Source: Psychroserpens damuponensis (GTDB lineage Bacteria; Bacteroidota; Bacteroidia; Flavobacteriales; Flavobacteriaceae). Taken from it: a stretch of 64,000 nucleotides of DNA. How positions within the stretch are numbered: the first letter of the stretch is position 1; every line of letters starts with the position of its first letter. A program made the position numbers and the translations under genes. The notes below the pieces were generated by a model. The model was not told where the DNA came from. It was given only the letters and a program-made list of their open reading frames with translations, and ran no database searches. Where the stretch lies: assembly GCF_000826655.1 (NCBI RefSeq), contig NZ_JXJO01000017.1, positions 186,001-250,000 on the forward strand, given 5' to 3'. Of the stretch, positions 44,134 through 53,877 are shown in pieces.

Positions 44134-45293
44134 TGTTCGTTTATTTTAAAGAGTTGTGAAGCGATCCCATCACACAAAAATTTTCCTTTTTTGGTGACCA
44201 ATAGCTTTTCATCTTCAATATACAATAATTGTTGATTTATAAAAGTTTGAGATTGCTTCAAAAGATATTTTTTGTACTCCAATCCATATTGAGTTTCTAC
44301 TTTTACCAATGAAACTCCCCAAACGGTTCGCAAACCTGTCATTATATATTCGTTATAACTATCGGTTACGCTTAATATTTCTGTTTCCTTCGGACATGTG
44401 CCAGCTTCAATTGCAGTGATATATTTTGAATTATTTCGAACATTCCAACTACGCTCATTCCTGACGAAAGAATGTGCAGATGGCCCTATACCTAAATAAG
44501 GCTTCCCTTGCCAATAGGCCGAATTATTTTTACTAAAAAACTCGTGCTTACCAAAATTAGACAACTCATAATGTACAAAATCATGAGCCTCTAAAGCATC
44601 TACCAATATATGAAATTGCTCGTGCGCCAAATCATCATCAACATTTGCAATAATCCCTTTTTTTATAAAACTCTCGAGAGCCGTTTTGGGCTCTACAGTT
44701 AATGCATAACTAGAAATATGCGGAATCCCAAAACTTAAAGCCAAATCAATATTTTGTTGCCATTGTTGGTTTGATAATCCTGGAATCCCATAAATAAGAT
44801 CTATTGAAATATTATCAAAATACTGCGTTGCTTCGTCTAAACAGGCTTTTGCTTCTTTCGCATTATGCGCTCGATTCATGAGTTTTAAATCGTCTTCAAA
44901 AAAAGATTGAATGCCTATTGAAAGTCGGTTAATACCTATATTTTTGTACGCTTCAAAAATAGATCCCGAGTCTATTTTGACAGATTGCTCTGCTTTTATT
45001 AAATCATCAGGATTGGCTTCTAGTGTAATTTCTGGTGCTTCGGAAACGTTATAATTTGCATATACCTGCTGAATTAAAAAGTCTAATTCTTTTATTGTTA
45101 AGAGCGACGGTGTTCCGCCTCCAAAATAAATGGTTTCGACGATGGTGGTTTTAAACTCAAATTTCCGAAGAGATAATTCTTTTGCTAGTGCATTTACAAG
45201 TTCATCTCTCTTTTTTAACGAGGTTGAAAAATGAAAGTCACAATAATGACAAGCTTGTTTGCAAAACGGAATATGTATGTAAATGCCACTCAT
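44130..45293 (-). CDS. hemW: Radical SAM haem chaperone HemW
   Basis: A 387-residue radical SAM protein: the cluster motif CKQACHYC (C11, C15, C18) preceded by GIYIHIPF, then YFGGGTPSLL, the HemW-typical LEANPDDL and IGIQSFFEDDLKLMNRAHNA, and a C-terminal HemN_C domain. HemW inserts haem into respiratory proteins and lacks the coproporphyrinogen oxidase activity of HemN. Its start overlaps the LRR lipoprotein's stop by 1 bp. Confidence 0.93.
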   Translation of the reverse strand: MSGIYIHIPFCKQACHYCDFHFSTSLKKRDELVNALAKELSLRKFEFKTTIVETIYFGGGTPSLLTIKELDFLIQQVYANYNVSEAPEITLEANPDDLIKAEQSVKIDSGSIFEAYKNIGINRLSIGIQSFFEDDLKLMNRAHNAKEAKACLDEATQYFDNISIDLIYGIPGLSNQQWQQNIDLALSFGIPHISSYALTVEPKTALESFIKKGIIANVDDDLAHEQFHILVDALEAHDFVHYELSNFGKHEFFSKNNSAYWQGKPYLGIGPSAHSFVRNERSWNVRNNSKYITAIEAGTCPKETEILSVTDSYNEYIMTGLRTVWGVSLVKVETQYGLEYKKYLLKQSQTFINQQLLYIEDEKLLVTKKGKFLCDGIASQLFKINEH

Positions 45294-47014
45294 TAGTTTT
45301 TACGTTTAGGTCCTTTTACATATTGACGCGTATCTTCTTTTACCACAAAAAGTTTTGGATTTAAAGTTTGAAGTGTAGTGATGTTTTCATCTGAAATCAC
45401 CTCATGATCTACCAACAAGTGTGTGAGTTGCGGCAAACTTGCAACCGTTTTTGGTATTGTGGTAAAACTATTATTATGAAGCCACAAACTCTGTAGGTTT
45501 TCTAAACCGAGAACCTCCTCAGGAAAGGTTTTGAATCTATTAAAAGCTAAACCACAAAAGTTTAAATCATGAAGCTTAGAAAACGATTTTGGTAAGGTTT
45601 TAATATCATTATTTCCTAATGATATATGTTCTAAACTAGAGAGCTCGCCAAAATAATATGGAAGTTCATTTATTTTATTTGCTGCAAGATTAATGTATTT
45701 CAAATTAATTAATCTGTCTATCTGTTCTGGTAGCGTTTTTATTGTGCCTGCATTACCAACAATACTAACTAACGCGCTGCATGAAGCTAGCTCATCTCTT
45801 AATCGTGTTAAACCATTAGGTGAAACATTGAGCATTTGAAGACAACGTAATTGACCTATAGATTTTGGTAAATCTCTTAACTTACCATTACTACCTATGT
45901 TTAAATATTTTAAGTTGATAAGTGCTCCTAAATTTTCATTTAATACTCTAAAATCATTGAATGTCATACTTAACATGAGTAGATTACTTAACTTATTGAT
46001 ATTATCGGGTAATGTTCTTAAATAACACCTATCGAGTTCTAAGATTTTTAGATTAGGAAATTTTGCCAGATCATCAAATAATTGCTCATTGTCTTTAAAT
46101 CGGTTTCCAGAAAGGTTTAAATATTCTAGATTTTTAAATTGAAATAAGGCTTCTGGGAGTTTTGTTATTTTAGAATAACTCAAGTTTAAAGAATATATCT
46201 CATCTTTTTGACTTAATAAGGATTCTAGATGGTCTTGTTTTTCTAAATAAAAATATTGACTTAATAATGCCGATTTATGATAGCCTTTATCTTCAAAAAT
46301 ATCGAGTTCAATACATTGGTTTGTAATTGCAACACTAATATCTTCTAATTTTGCATTAGGCACAACAAATATGGCTAAGTCTTCAAATACCAATTCGTTA
46401 TTTTCTATTTGTTTTAACAAGGCATGGTTAGGCTCAAAACCTCTATCTTCTAGAGCTGCCGTCTCCCAAAGTGCGCTTTCAGTTTCGCCTCCAAAATGTT
46501 TTGAAAACACCCAATAGTAATAAGTGTTTTTTAAATCTTCATAACTACCGTTTAAAGCTAAACGTTCTTTATAAGCTTGTTCTGCAATTTTAAATTTCTT
46601 TGATGCGAAAGCGATATTCCCTTTCCAAGCTAATAGATATGCATTTTTTCCTTTTATTTTAATTAACTCATTTACACCTTGTAAAGCCTCATCTAACTGA
46701 TTATTTAAATAGTAAGTTTGAAATCTAAATACCTTAATCACATCATCCTCTGGAAATGCGTTTAAATACACGTTTAAATCGTTAATGATGTCAAAATTAT
46801 TTCGTTTTTTTTGATGTGAAGAAATTAAGGCTCGTGTTAAATAATTTTCAATTTGAATTGTGTCTCTTTCTATAATTTCATTGATTAGTGTTTTTGAGCG
46901 TTCCCAATCTTTATCCTCATACGCTGTATTAAACTCCAATTGTAAATCTTCATCACTTAAAAAAGATGTACATGACATCAAAAGGAATACACATAGAATA
47001 GGAAAATATTTCAT
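45293..47014 (-). CDS. Lipoprotein with TPR-like and leucine-rich repeats
   Basis: A 573-residue lipoprotein (MKYFPILCVFLLMSC, lipobox Cys 15). Residues 25-200 are TPR-like helices (WKGNIAFASKKFKIAEQAY). From about 285 to 545 there are some eleven leucine-rich repeats of the Lx2LxLx2Nx2xLP type (LEYLNLSGN, LKYINLAANKINELP, LQSLWLHNN). Such LRR proteins are binding scaffolds. Its place between ruvC and hemW offers no clear partner. It is likely exposed in the periplasm or on the outer membrane. Confidence 0.85.
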   Translation of the reverse strand: MKYFPILCVFLLMSCTSFLSDEDLQLEFNTAYEDKDWERSKTLINEIIERDTIQIENYLTRALISSHQKKRNNFDIINDLNVYLNAFPEDDVIKVFRFQTYYLNNQLDEALQGVNELIKIKGKNAYLLAWKGNIAFASKKFKIAEQAYKERLALNGSYEDLKNTYYYWVFSKHFGGETESALWETAALEDRGFEPNHALLKQIENNELVFEDLAIFVVPNAKLEDISVAITNQCIELDIFEDKGYHKSALLSQYFYLEKQDHLESLLSQKDEIYSLNLSYSKITKLPEALFQFKNLEYLNLSGNRFKDNEQLFDDLAKFPNLKILELDRCYLRTLPDNINKLSNLLMLSMTFNDFRVLNENLGALINLKYLNIGSNGKLRDLPKSIGQLRCLQMLNVSPNGLTRLRDELASCSALVSIVGNAGTIKTLPEQIDRLINLKYINLAANKINELPYYFGELSSLEHISLGNNDIKTLPKSFSKLHDLNFCGLAFNRFKTFPEEVLGLENLQSLWLHNNSFTTIPKTVASLPQLTHLLVDHEVISDENITTLQTLNPKLFVVKEDTRQYVKGPKRKN

Positions 47015-47037
47015 GACATCTTAACAATTAACTAAAA

Positions 47038-47592
47038 CTATTTTTTTACGCGATCTTCATTCTGTTTTACAAAAGCACTCCAACCCGAGTAACTTTTACC
47101 AACCTCAACACGACCTTGATTATAAAAATGACATACTGCTGCAGCAAGACCATCCATAGAATCTAGATTTTTTGGTAACGTTTTTAAGCCTAACATACCT
47201 TGTAGCATTTTTGCCACTTGTTCTTTACTAGCATTTCCACTACCTGTAATTGCCATTTTAATTTTTTTGGGTGCGTACTCAGTAATTGGAACCTCACGAG
47301 ATAAGCCTGCTGCCATAGCAACACCTTGAGCACGCCCTAATTTAAGCATACTTTGTACGTTTTTACCAAAAAAAGGAGCTTCAATTGCTATTTCATCTGG
47401 ATGATGCGTATCAATCAATTCTATAGTACGTTCAAAAATGAGTTTTAACTTTAAGTAATGGTCTTTATACTTTTTTAAATCCAGCTCATTGAGTTGTAAA
47501 AACTCCATTTTTTTTCCGGTTACTTTTATGAGTCCAAAACCCATGATCGTTGTTCCTGGATCAATACCTAATATAATTTTTTCTTGGCTCAT
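47038..47592 (-). CDS. ruvC: Crossover junction endodeoxyribonuclease RuvC
   Basis: A 184-residue Holliday-junction resolvase of the RNase H fold: the first catalytic Asp in ILGIDPGTTIMGFG, the second acid in IAIEAPFFGKNVQS, and the C-terminal acidic pair in LDSMDGLAAAVCHF. It cleaves four-way DNA junctions made during recombination, together with RuvAB, which is not in the window. It lies 23 bp before the LRR gene and 3 bp after the outer-membrane protein gene. Confidence 0.96.
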   Translation of the reverse strand: MSQEKIILGIDPGTTIMGFGLIKVTGKKMEFLQLNELDLKKYKDHYLKLKLIFERTIELIDTHHPDEIAIEAPFFGKNVQSMLKLGRAQGVAMAAGLSREVPITEYAPKKIKMAITGSGNASKEQVAKMLQGMLGLKTLPKNLDSMDGLAAAVCHFYNQGRVEVGKSYSGWSAFVKQNEDRVKK

Positions 47593-47595
47593 TAA

Positions 47596-48228
47596 TTAGC
47601 AATATTGACATCCACTGAGTGAAAATGAAATTCCGAAGGTAATAGTCATTAGGTTTCCATTAAACGACCCAAAGCCTTCTGTAATGGGATCAAAATCACC
47701 TCCAAGTCCTGCTATATAAGAAACATCTGTATATAATGACATGTATTCACTCATGGCATAATGCACCTCAAAACCTGCCATTAAATTTAAAAATGAGTTT
47801 TTATTTTCCCCAAAATCACCTAACGGTTTTACAAAAGTATAACCTGGTCCTGCGTGAGTTACTATCCCCATTCTAGGAGGCAAAAAGGTAATAGACTCGG
47901 TTGGATCATAAACCAATTGCGCATTAATTCTTGTATAGTTGGCTTTAAACTCAACAGAGTTATCATCACTAGAAAAACGATTAAATCCAAAATCTAGTTT
48001 TCCTCCCAATTGACGCTTAAACATGTATTGAACACCCAAATTTACAGTTGGAAAGTTAATAGACTTCGCTTGAAAACCATCTACAAATCCTGATTGCGAC
48101 GGACTATTAACACCAATAGCAATTTGTGCTTTGATTTCATTTGTAGCTTTTTGAGAATGACTAAATGAAAAACATAATATTGCAATTATTAAAATACTAA
48201 TGTTTTGAAGTCTGTTATTTGAGGTCAT
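47596..48228 (-). CDS. Outer-membrane beta-barrel protein
   Basis: About 210 residues from the chosen ATG at 48228, which starts a signal peptide (NISILIIAILCFSFSHS); an upstream in-frame ATG at 48318 adds 30 residues with no signal and would overlap the divergent gene. The mature part is amphipathic strands ending in GISFSLSGCQYC, an OmpW/PorT-like small barrel. It is the first gene of the ruvC-hemW leftward unit. Function unknown. Confidence 0.75.
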   Translation of the reverse strand: MTSNNRLQNISILIIAILCFSFSHSQKATNEIKAQIAIGVNSPSQSGFVDGFQAKSINFPTVNLGVQYMFKRQLGGKLDFGFNRFSSDDNSVEFKANYTRINAQLVYDPTESITFLPPRMGIVTHAGPGYTFVKPLGDFGENKNSFLNLMAGFEVHYAMSEYMSLYTDVSYIAGLGGDFDPITEGFGSFNGNLMTITFGISFSLSGCQYC

Positions 48229-48282
48229 ATCATTATAATGGTTTAATTTGTGGACAAAATACCAAATACACATAATTAATCT

Positions 48283-49260
48283 ATGAATTTTGGTGGTCTT
48301 CCATACAAAACTAAACAATTCTTTTTTGTACTTATTAAATTAAGCATTGTTGTTGGTGCTTTTTATTTTATATACCATAAATTAACTCACAATGACGATT
48401 TAGACTTTCATGATTTTATACACTTTTTAAATAAAAATGATGTGTTTTCATTTAAAAACATCAGCATTTTACTCTTTTTATCCATTTTTAACTGGTTTTT
48501 TGAAATATTAAAATGGAAAAATTTAGTGAGTTTTTTAACTACTATTTCTTTTAAAACAGCGTTAGAACAAAGTTTAGGTGCTTTAACCGCATCGTTATTT
48601 ACACCAAACCGAATTGGAGAATATGGCGCTAAGGCTATGTATTTCAAAACTGACCTGCGAAAAAAAGTCATGCTCCTTAATTTAATTGGCAACATGATGC
48701 AAATGACGATTACAGTGATTTTTGGCTGTATTGGTTTATATGTGATGCACTCCACATATAACTTAGATATAAACTATTTTAAAATGTCTAGAGTTCTATT
48801 TATCGTTGTTGTGATTATTGGTTTTGCTTTTTTAGGATTTCGGCAAAACACATTTAAAATTAAAGGGTTATCTATAGAAAAATTGAAATCATTTTTTAGA
48901 GATCTACCGTTTAAAATTCAATTAACTGCATTTGGATTATCTATGTTGCGGTATTTGATGTTTTCATTTCAATTTTACATGTTGTTAATTATTTTTGGAG
49001 TTGACATCTTGTATTTACAAGCTATGATGGTCATAACAAGTATGTACATATTATCTTCTATAATACCGTCAATCTTTATTTTTGATGTGATTATAAAAGG
49101 AAGTGTTGCCGTGTATTTATTTTCAATTATTGATGTAAATGAGCTAACTATACTTAGTATAATAATGGTTATGTGGTTGCTTAATTTTGTTTTACCAAGT
49201 ATCTTTGGCAGTTATTATGTGTTAAATTTTAATCTTCCAAAAACAGATAACACGTTATGA
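48283..49260 (+). CDS. Lysylphosphatidylglycerol-synthase-type membrane protein (UPF0104-like)
   Basis: A 325-residue protein with about eight membrane segments. The motif LTASLFTPNRIGEYGAKAMY is typical of the LPG-synthase transmembrane / UPF0104 family, several members of which move or modify lipids or lipid-linked sugars. No synthase domain is attached. Its stop overlaps the start of a GT2 gene by 4 bp, a common pairing that suggests a shared lipid-linked glycan task. Substrate unknown. Confidence 0.85.
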   Translation: MNFGGLPYKTKQFFFVLIKLSIVVGAFYFIYHKLTHNDDLDFHDFIHFLNKNDVFSFKNISILLFLSIFNWFFEILKWKNLVSFLTTISFKTALEQSLGALTASLFTPNRIGEYGAKAMYFKTDLRKKVMLLNLIGNMMQMTITVIFGCIGLYVMHSTYNLDINYFKMSRVLFIVVVIIGFAFLGFRQNTFKIKGLSIEKLKSFFRDLPFKIQLTAFGLSMLRYLMFSFQFYMLLIIFGVDILYLQAMMVITSMYILSSIIPSIFIFDVIIKGSVAVYLFSIIDVNELTILSIIMVMWLLNFVLPSIFGSYYVLNFNLPKTDNTL

Positions 49261-50384
49261 TTACCCTTGTATTTATAATTACTTTTTTATACCTCGTGTT
49301 AATTGGGAGTTTTGTTTATGGCTTTGACAAAGTGAACGATTTTAAATTGGAAGACATTTCTCCAAAAACAAAATTTTCGGTGATTATTCCTTTTAGAAAT
49401 GAAGCCGATCATCTTCCTGCTTTACTAGCATCTATTTCAAAATTAAATTATCCAAAGTCATTGTATGAAATCATTTTAGTTGATGATGACTCTGAAGATA
49501 ATTCTATTGAAACAATTTCTTCCAGCTCACTACAGGAGCTCAACGTTGATATTTCCGTAGTAAAAAATGTTAGAAAAACATCATCTCCTAAAAAAGATGC
49601 GATAACTACAGCTATTCGTCAATCAAAATACCCTTGGATTGTAACTACAGATGCAGATTGTATTCTATCAAAATATTGGCTAGATGGTTTTGACAACTAC
49701 ATACAACATCATAACCCTAAACTGTTAATTGCACCTGTGACTTTTACTGGAGTAGATACTTTTTTTAAACGATTTCAACTGTTAGATATTTTAAGTTTAC
49801 AAGGTGTAACTATAGGTAGTTTTGGGATACATAAACCGTTTTTATGTAATGGTGCAAATTTGGCTTACCAAAAAGATATTTTTAATACTGTTAAGGGTTT
49901 TGAAGGGAATTCACATATATCAAGTGGAGATGATATTTTTTTACTAGAAAAAATAATTAAAAGAGACAAAAACAGTGTACACTACGTAAAAAATGATGCT
50001 ATTGTTGTATCCACGACACCTGAATTAACCTTTAACAATCTAAAATCGCAACGCGTTAGATGGGCTGCAAAAACCTCTAATTACAATAGTATATTTAGCA
50101 AAATTACTGCTATAATAGTTGTATTAATGAATGGACTTTTGGTGTGCTTTCCATTATTGTATGTTGCTCAACTTTTAACTTTAAAAACACTCGTTTACAC
50201 TTGTGCTATTAAGTTTTTAATAGATTTTCTATTACTATTTAAATCTGCTCGGTTTTTTAACCAAGCTCAATATTTATCTTCTTATATTTTATCTTGCTTT
50301 ATCTATCCTTTTTTTAGTATTTATGTGACCTTCATATCTATTTTCTCTAGTTACAAATGGAAAGGTAGATCCTTTAAGAAATAG
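49257..50384 (+). CDS. Membrane-associated GT2 glycosyltransferase
   Basis: A 375-residue protein: an N-terminal membrane segment, then a GT-A family 2 domain (FSVIIPFRNEADHLPALLAS, ILVDDDSEDNS, WIVTTDADCIL with the DxD, FLCNGANLAY, SGDDIFLLEKI, QRVRWAAKTS). Two or three C-terminal membrane segments follow (about 280-365). The QxxRW-like QRVRW marks a processive or membrane-bound enzyme. It is coupled to the UPF0104-like gene by a 4-bp ATGA overlap. Acceptor unknown. Confidence 0.92.
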   Translation: MITLVFIITFLYLVLIGSFVYGFDKVNDFKLEDISPKTKFSVIIPFRNEADHLPALLASISKLNYPKSLYEIILVDDDSEDNSIETISSSSLQELNVDISVVKNVRKTSSPKKDAITTAIRQSKYPWIVTTDADCILSKYWLDGFDNYIQHHNPKLLIAPVTFTGVDTFFKRFQLLDILSLQGVTIGSFGIHKPFLCNGANLAYQKDIFNTVKGFEGNSHISSGDDIFLLEKIIKRDKNSVHYVKNDAIVVSTTPELTFNNLKSQRVRWAAKTSNYNSIFSKITAIIVVLMNGLLVCFPLLYVAQLLTLKTLVYTCAIKFLIDFLLLFKSARFFNQAQYLSSYILSCFIYPFFSIYVTFISIFSSYKWKGRSFKK

Positions 50385-50442
50385 TTGGTGTGGACTATCA
50401 ATTATTTTTGCTAGATTTACTAAATCCAAATCCGTAATTGTA

Positions 50443-51315
50443 ATGAAAAAAATAGTTGTTTTATTTTGCTTAATCATGAGTTTTTCTTTCACCGAAGCTC
50501 AAGAAGTCCACTATATTAATGGAGAACGTTTTGAATTAAAAACCGAAGTTGATGGCAAACTCGACCTATTATGGAATGTCATTGACGGCAAGTATCGTTA
50601 TTTTGTAAAAACGGTAAGCGATAATATCATTGAGTTGAAAAACACAAAAATAGATGGCAAATTTCAAGAGGAATATAAAACACTTTTAAACGAATTAACA
50701 AGTGAAACCCTATCTACTAAGCGTTTAAACCTCACTCTTTTTAGCCTAAAAGAATTTATTGATACCTACAATAGTAATTCAGATTCTAATTATCAAAGCA
50801 CAGCAGTTAGAAACAAATTACAATTTAGACTTGGCGTTTTTGGAGGTCTTACAAACAGTCCGTTTATTACTAATCCTGATAACTTAACAACACCTCAGTT
50901 TGGTGGAGAATTAGAAATTTTAGATGTTAATCAAATTTCTAGACACGCTGTTTTTTTACAAGCAAAACATGTGTTAGAGCAAGACGAATTACAATATTCT
51001 ACTACAGAAATAGCGTTGGGTTATCGTTTTAGAGTTATTAATAAAGCGGCTTTTAGTCTCTACGGAAATGTAAAATTTGCAACTCTAAATTTCACTACAG
51101 CTAAAGTAGTTACAACTATAGATGACGTTATTACCACACAAGACTTTAGCCAAACGGCATTTGATGTGCCATTTATTTTTGGTGTAGGAGCAGATATTAG
51201 ACTCACAAACAACAGCTATATCACACTCGCTTATAACGAACTATTTGCAATACTTTTAGACAATCAAGGTAACTTTTCACAAGACTTCACAATAGGTTAC
51301 AAGTTTAACTTATAG
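50443..51315 (+). CDS. Exported outer-membrane barrel-like protein
   Basis: A 290-residue protein with a signal peptide (MKKIVVLFCLIMSFSFTEAQ). An N-terminal ~100-residue domain precedes about eight amphipathic strands (LQFRLGVFGGLTNSPF, HAVFLQAKHVLEQDE, EIALGYRFRVI, ending DFTIGYKFNL with a terminal Leu). It is probably an outer-membrane barrel of unknown role. It lies 58 bp after the GT2 gene. Confidence 0.75.
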   Translation: MKKIVVLFCLIMSFSFTEAQEVHYINGERFELKTEVDGKLDLLWNVIDGKYRYFVKTVSDNIIELKNTKIDGKFQEEYKTLLNELTSETLSTKRLNLTLFSLKEFIDTYNSNSDSNYQSTAVRNKLQFRLGVFGGLTNSPFITNPDNLTTPQFGGELEILDVNQISRHAVFLQAKHVLEQDELQYSTTEIALGYRFRVINKAAFSLYGNVKFATLNFTTAKVVTTIDDVITTQDFSQTAFDVPFIFGVGADIRLTNNSYITLAYNELFAILLDNQGNFSQDFTIGYKFNL

Positions 51316-51327
51316 AACACATACCAT

Positions 51328-52065
51328 GTGAAATTATCAAATTACAAAACTAATAATCCTGTGTTTACAGGGTATTTTTGGGACAACCCTCCATCGTCTT
51401 CAAAAAAGATGACTGTGTCTGGTATTTTCTTTAAATCTCTTGGTTGTATTTTAGTTATTGCTGCAATTACTGCTTATTTATGGAAACTTAATGAAGCAGG
51501 CATGCCAATGAAATGGTTTACACTTGGAGGTATGTTAGCAGCCATAATTATTAGCATTATTATTTCTGTACGTCTTCATTGGGCTCCAGTTCTTGTTCCG
51601 TTGTATACAATTGCAAAAGGTGTTTTTTTAGGCGGATTTTCAGCATACGCACATAAACATTACCCTGAGTTACCCTATCAAGCCATAGGTGTAACTATTA
51701 TCACGTTTTTGGTAATGCTCCTACTGTATCAAACCCGAATTATAGCGGTTACAAAAAAACTGAGAAGTGTAATTATTACGTCTGCAGCTAGTATTTTTGT
51801 GGTGTATGTAATCTCTTGGATTTTAGGTTTCTTCGGAATTAACACCTACATCTGGGGAACCTCATGGTTTGCTATAACTTTTAACTGTATAGCTGCAATT
51901 GTCGCTTCATTTTCTTTACTTCTTGATTTTGATCATATAGAACGACAAAAAAATAGAGCGCCTAAATGGAAAGAGTGGCTTGCCACTTGGGGACTTTTGG
52001 CAACTTTAATTTGGTTGTACGTTGAAACCTTACGATTAATGCAAAAGTTTGCTATTCGGTTTTAG
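51328..52065 (+). CDS. Bax inhibitor-1/YccA-family membrane protein
   Basis: A 245-residue protein with seven membrane segments of the BI-1/YccA type (KGVFLGGFSAYAHKHYPELPYQAIG, LDFDHIERQKNRAPKWKEWLATWGLLATLIWLYVE). The last part carries the acidic residues linked to calcium leak in this family. The start is GTG at 51328, since the overlapping ATG at 51325 runs straight into TGA. It lies 12 bp after the barrel gene. Confidence 0.9.
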   Translation: MKLSNYKTNNPVFTGYFWDNPPSSSKKMTVSGIFFKSLGCILVIAAITAYLWKLNEAGMPMKWFTLGGMLAAIIISIIISVRLHWAPVLVPLYTIAKGVFLGGFSAYAHKHYPELPYQAIGVTIITFLVMLLLYQTRIIAVTKKLRSVIITSAASIFVVYVISWILGFFGINTYIWGTSWFAITFNCIAAIVASFSLLLDFDHIERQKNRAPKWKEWLATWGLLATLIWLYVETLRLMQKFAIRF

Positions 52066-52209
52066 TTATGCCACTTTGGAAGCTCAATGCAATGCACTTA
52101 ATAAAAAACATTACCTTCTTATAATCATGAGATTTCTCCTCGTTCATGCTTCGCTTTGTCGAAATGACAACAGTTCTAATTATTAATGTTTCCAGTAGAA
52201 TTCAAAACG

Positions 52210-52686
52210 CTATTCAATCTCAATAATTACAGGAAACATAAACTGCGTTTTCACTTGTTGACTTCGCTTAATGGCTGGATAAATAATTGGTAATGAATCT
52301 AAACTTTTCCGAAGTAAACTATCTAATTGCGGTATTTCAAAACGCGTAGCTTCATGACTAATAATATCGTTAATCACAAACGTGCCTTGACTATCAATTG
52401 TGATTTTAAGTTGTACTGTATCATGAATTTCTTCGGAAACGATAATCTCGTATTTGGCTAGATTTTGATTAAGAATTTGGCGTAATGTACTTTCAAAACA
52501 GGCTTTTTTACTTGCTTTGATTAAAGTGCTATCGCAAGTTTCAAATGAAGGATACTCATCAACATCATTCCAGTTGAAAGCTTGAAGTTCTTCTTCTAAA
52601 ATATCATTTGAATATACTTTCTTCTTTTCGAAAAAATCGCAAGAGGAGAACGTCACTAAGATTAAAAAAGCAAATATGCGGTTCAT
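52210..52686 (-). CDS. Lipoprotein related to TonB-like C-terminal domains
   Basis: A 158-residue lipoprotein (MNRIFAFLILVTFSSC, lipobox Cys 16). The body, including YPSFETCDSTLIKASKKACFESTLRQ, QLKITIDSQGTFVINDIISHEATRFEIPQLDSLL and FMFPVIIEIE, follows the same plan as the two TonB-like domains of the nearby M56 protein (PTFASCDDL..., PVAENCENE...). It is therefore probably a free-standing paralogue of that periplasmic domain. Its gene is 51 bp downstream of the TPR gene in the same direction. Confidence 0.75.
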   Translation of the reverse strand: MNRIFAFLILVTFSSCDFFEKKKVYSNDILEEELQAFNWNDVDEYPSFETCDSTLIKASKKACFESTLRQILNQNLAKYEIIVSEEIHDTVQLKITIDSQGTFVINDIISHEATRFEIPQLDSLLRKSLDSLPIIYPAIKRSQQVKTQFMFPVIIEIE

Positions 52687-52737
52687 AACAGTACAACTGA
52701 AACCGAAAAGTACAATTTTTTTAGCTACTAGATTCTA

Positions 52738-53877
52738 TTAGTCAGTAGTCTTAGTAAATTTCTCCTCTTTGAGCTCTGTTATACGTCTTGATGCAAATTG
52801 AGAATAAAAGGTATCTGGATGTTTATCTCTAAAATCTTCGTACATTTTTATCTTCGTATCTATATCTGCATAATATTTATCTTTTGTAGAAATGATGTAA
52901 AACTCTGAGCTAATGTTTTCGGGATTTTCTTTTAACGATTTTTGAAAAGCGGCAATGGCATCTTTGTTTTTGTCTTGTCTATTAAGAACAGTACCCAAGA
53001 GTTGATATTCATAATCTAGAGGTACATCTTTTAACGCTAACGCTTGTTTAACATATTTTTCGGCATTGATGTAATCTTTGAGCCTATTGTAATAACTACC
53101 AATTAACAACATGGCATCAGAACTATACGGATTGTATTTTAACACCAATTTACGTTGCTCGATAGCCAACTCATAATCTGCAAACTCTGCATGAAGCGTA
53201 CTTAATTTTTCATGAATAAACTCAGAAGATTCTCCCATTGCAATTAGTTTTTTAAACCAATCTCTTGCATTGTGGTAATCCTCTTGGTAATAGTAATTTT
53301 GAGCTTTTAGGCTAATGAGTTCTATATTATTTTCATAGCTCTCAAGACCTTTATCTATATAGCTGTGCGAGATTTGATGTTTCCGCTTTATTAAAAAATG
53401 CTTAGCGATTTTAAAAATTGCTTTTTGATGGGTTGGGTCTAAATCATAAGCCGATCGAAATCTATTTAATGCAGTAGAATCATCTTTCATGCGCTCTAGC
53501 GCTAATCCCATTTCGTAATGATAATTGGGATTGCGGTAATCGATATTCATTAATTGATTAAACACCTCTATTGAAGTTTCAAAATTCTTGGTTTTAGATA
53601 ATAATCTGGCATATTCGTATAAAATGAGTCCGTTTTTGGGATCGGCTTCTGCTGCTAGTTTGTAATAGTTTAAAGCATTGTCATAATTACCTAAAGCCAT
53701 ATAAGATTTTGCGATTTTAGCATGGACTTCATCTTGGCTAGTGAACGTTTTATAAATGTCTATTGCTTTGCTGTAGTTACCATTACTATATAAACTATCA
53801 GCTTGACTAATTGTTGATGGTTGCGCTTCCAATTTAAAAAATGAAAGCACAACTATAAATAGTATAAATAATCGCAT
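52738..53877 (-). CDS. Exported TPR protein of M56/BlaI module 2
   Basis: A 379-residue protein with a signal peptide (MRLFILFIVVLSFFKLEA) and about eight TPR repeats (YSNGNYSKAIDIYKTF, ALGNYDNALNYYKLAAEADPKNG, YNRLKDYINAEKYVKQALALKDVP). It is periplasmic or outer-membrane associated. Its ATG overlaps the M56 gene's stop by 1 bp, so it is translationally coupled to the sensor protease and may be part of its signalling complex. Confidence 0.85.
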   Translation of the reverse strand: MRLFILFIVVLSFFKLEAQPSTISQADSLYSNGNYSKAIDIYKTFTSQDEVHAKIAKSYMALGNYDNALNYYKLAAEADPKNGLILYEYARLLSKTKNFETSIEVFNQLMNIDYRNPNYHYEMGLALERMKDDSTALNRFRSAYDLDPTHQKAIFKIAKHFLIKRKHQISHSYIDKGLESYENNIELISLKAQNYYYQEDYHNARDWFKKLIAMGESSEFIHEKLSTLHAEFADYELAIEQRKLVLKYNPYSSDAMLLIGSYYNRLKDYINAEKYVKQALALKDVPLDYEYQLLGTVLNRQDKNKDAIAAFQKSLKENPENISSEFYIISTKDKYYADIDTKIKMYEDFRDKHPDTFYSQFASRRITELKEEKFTKTTD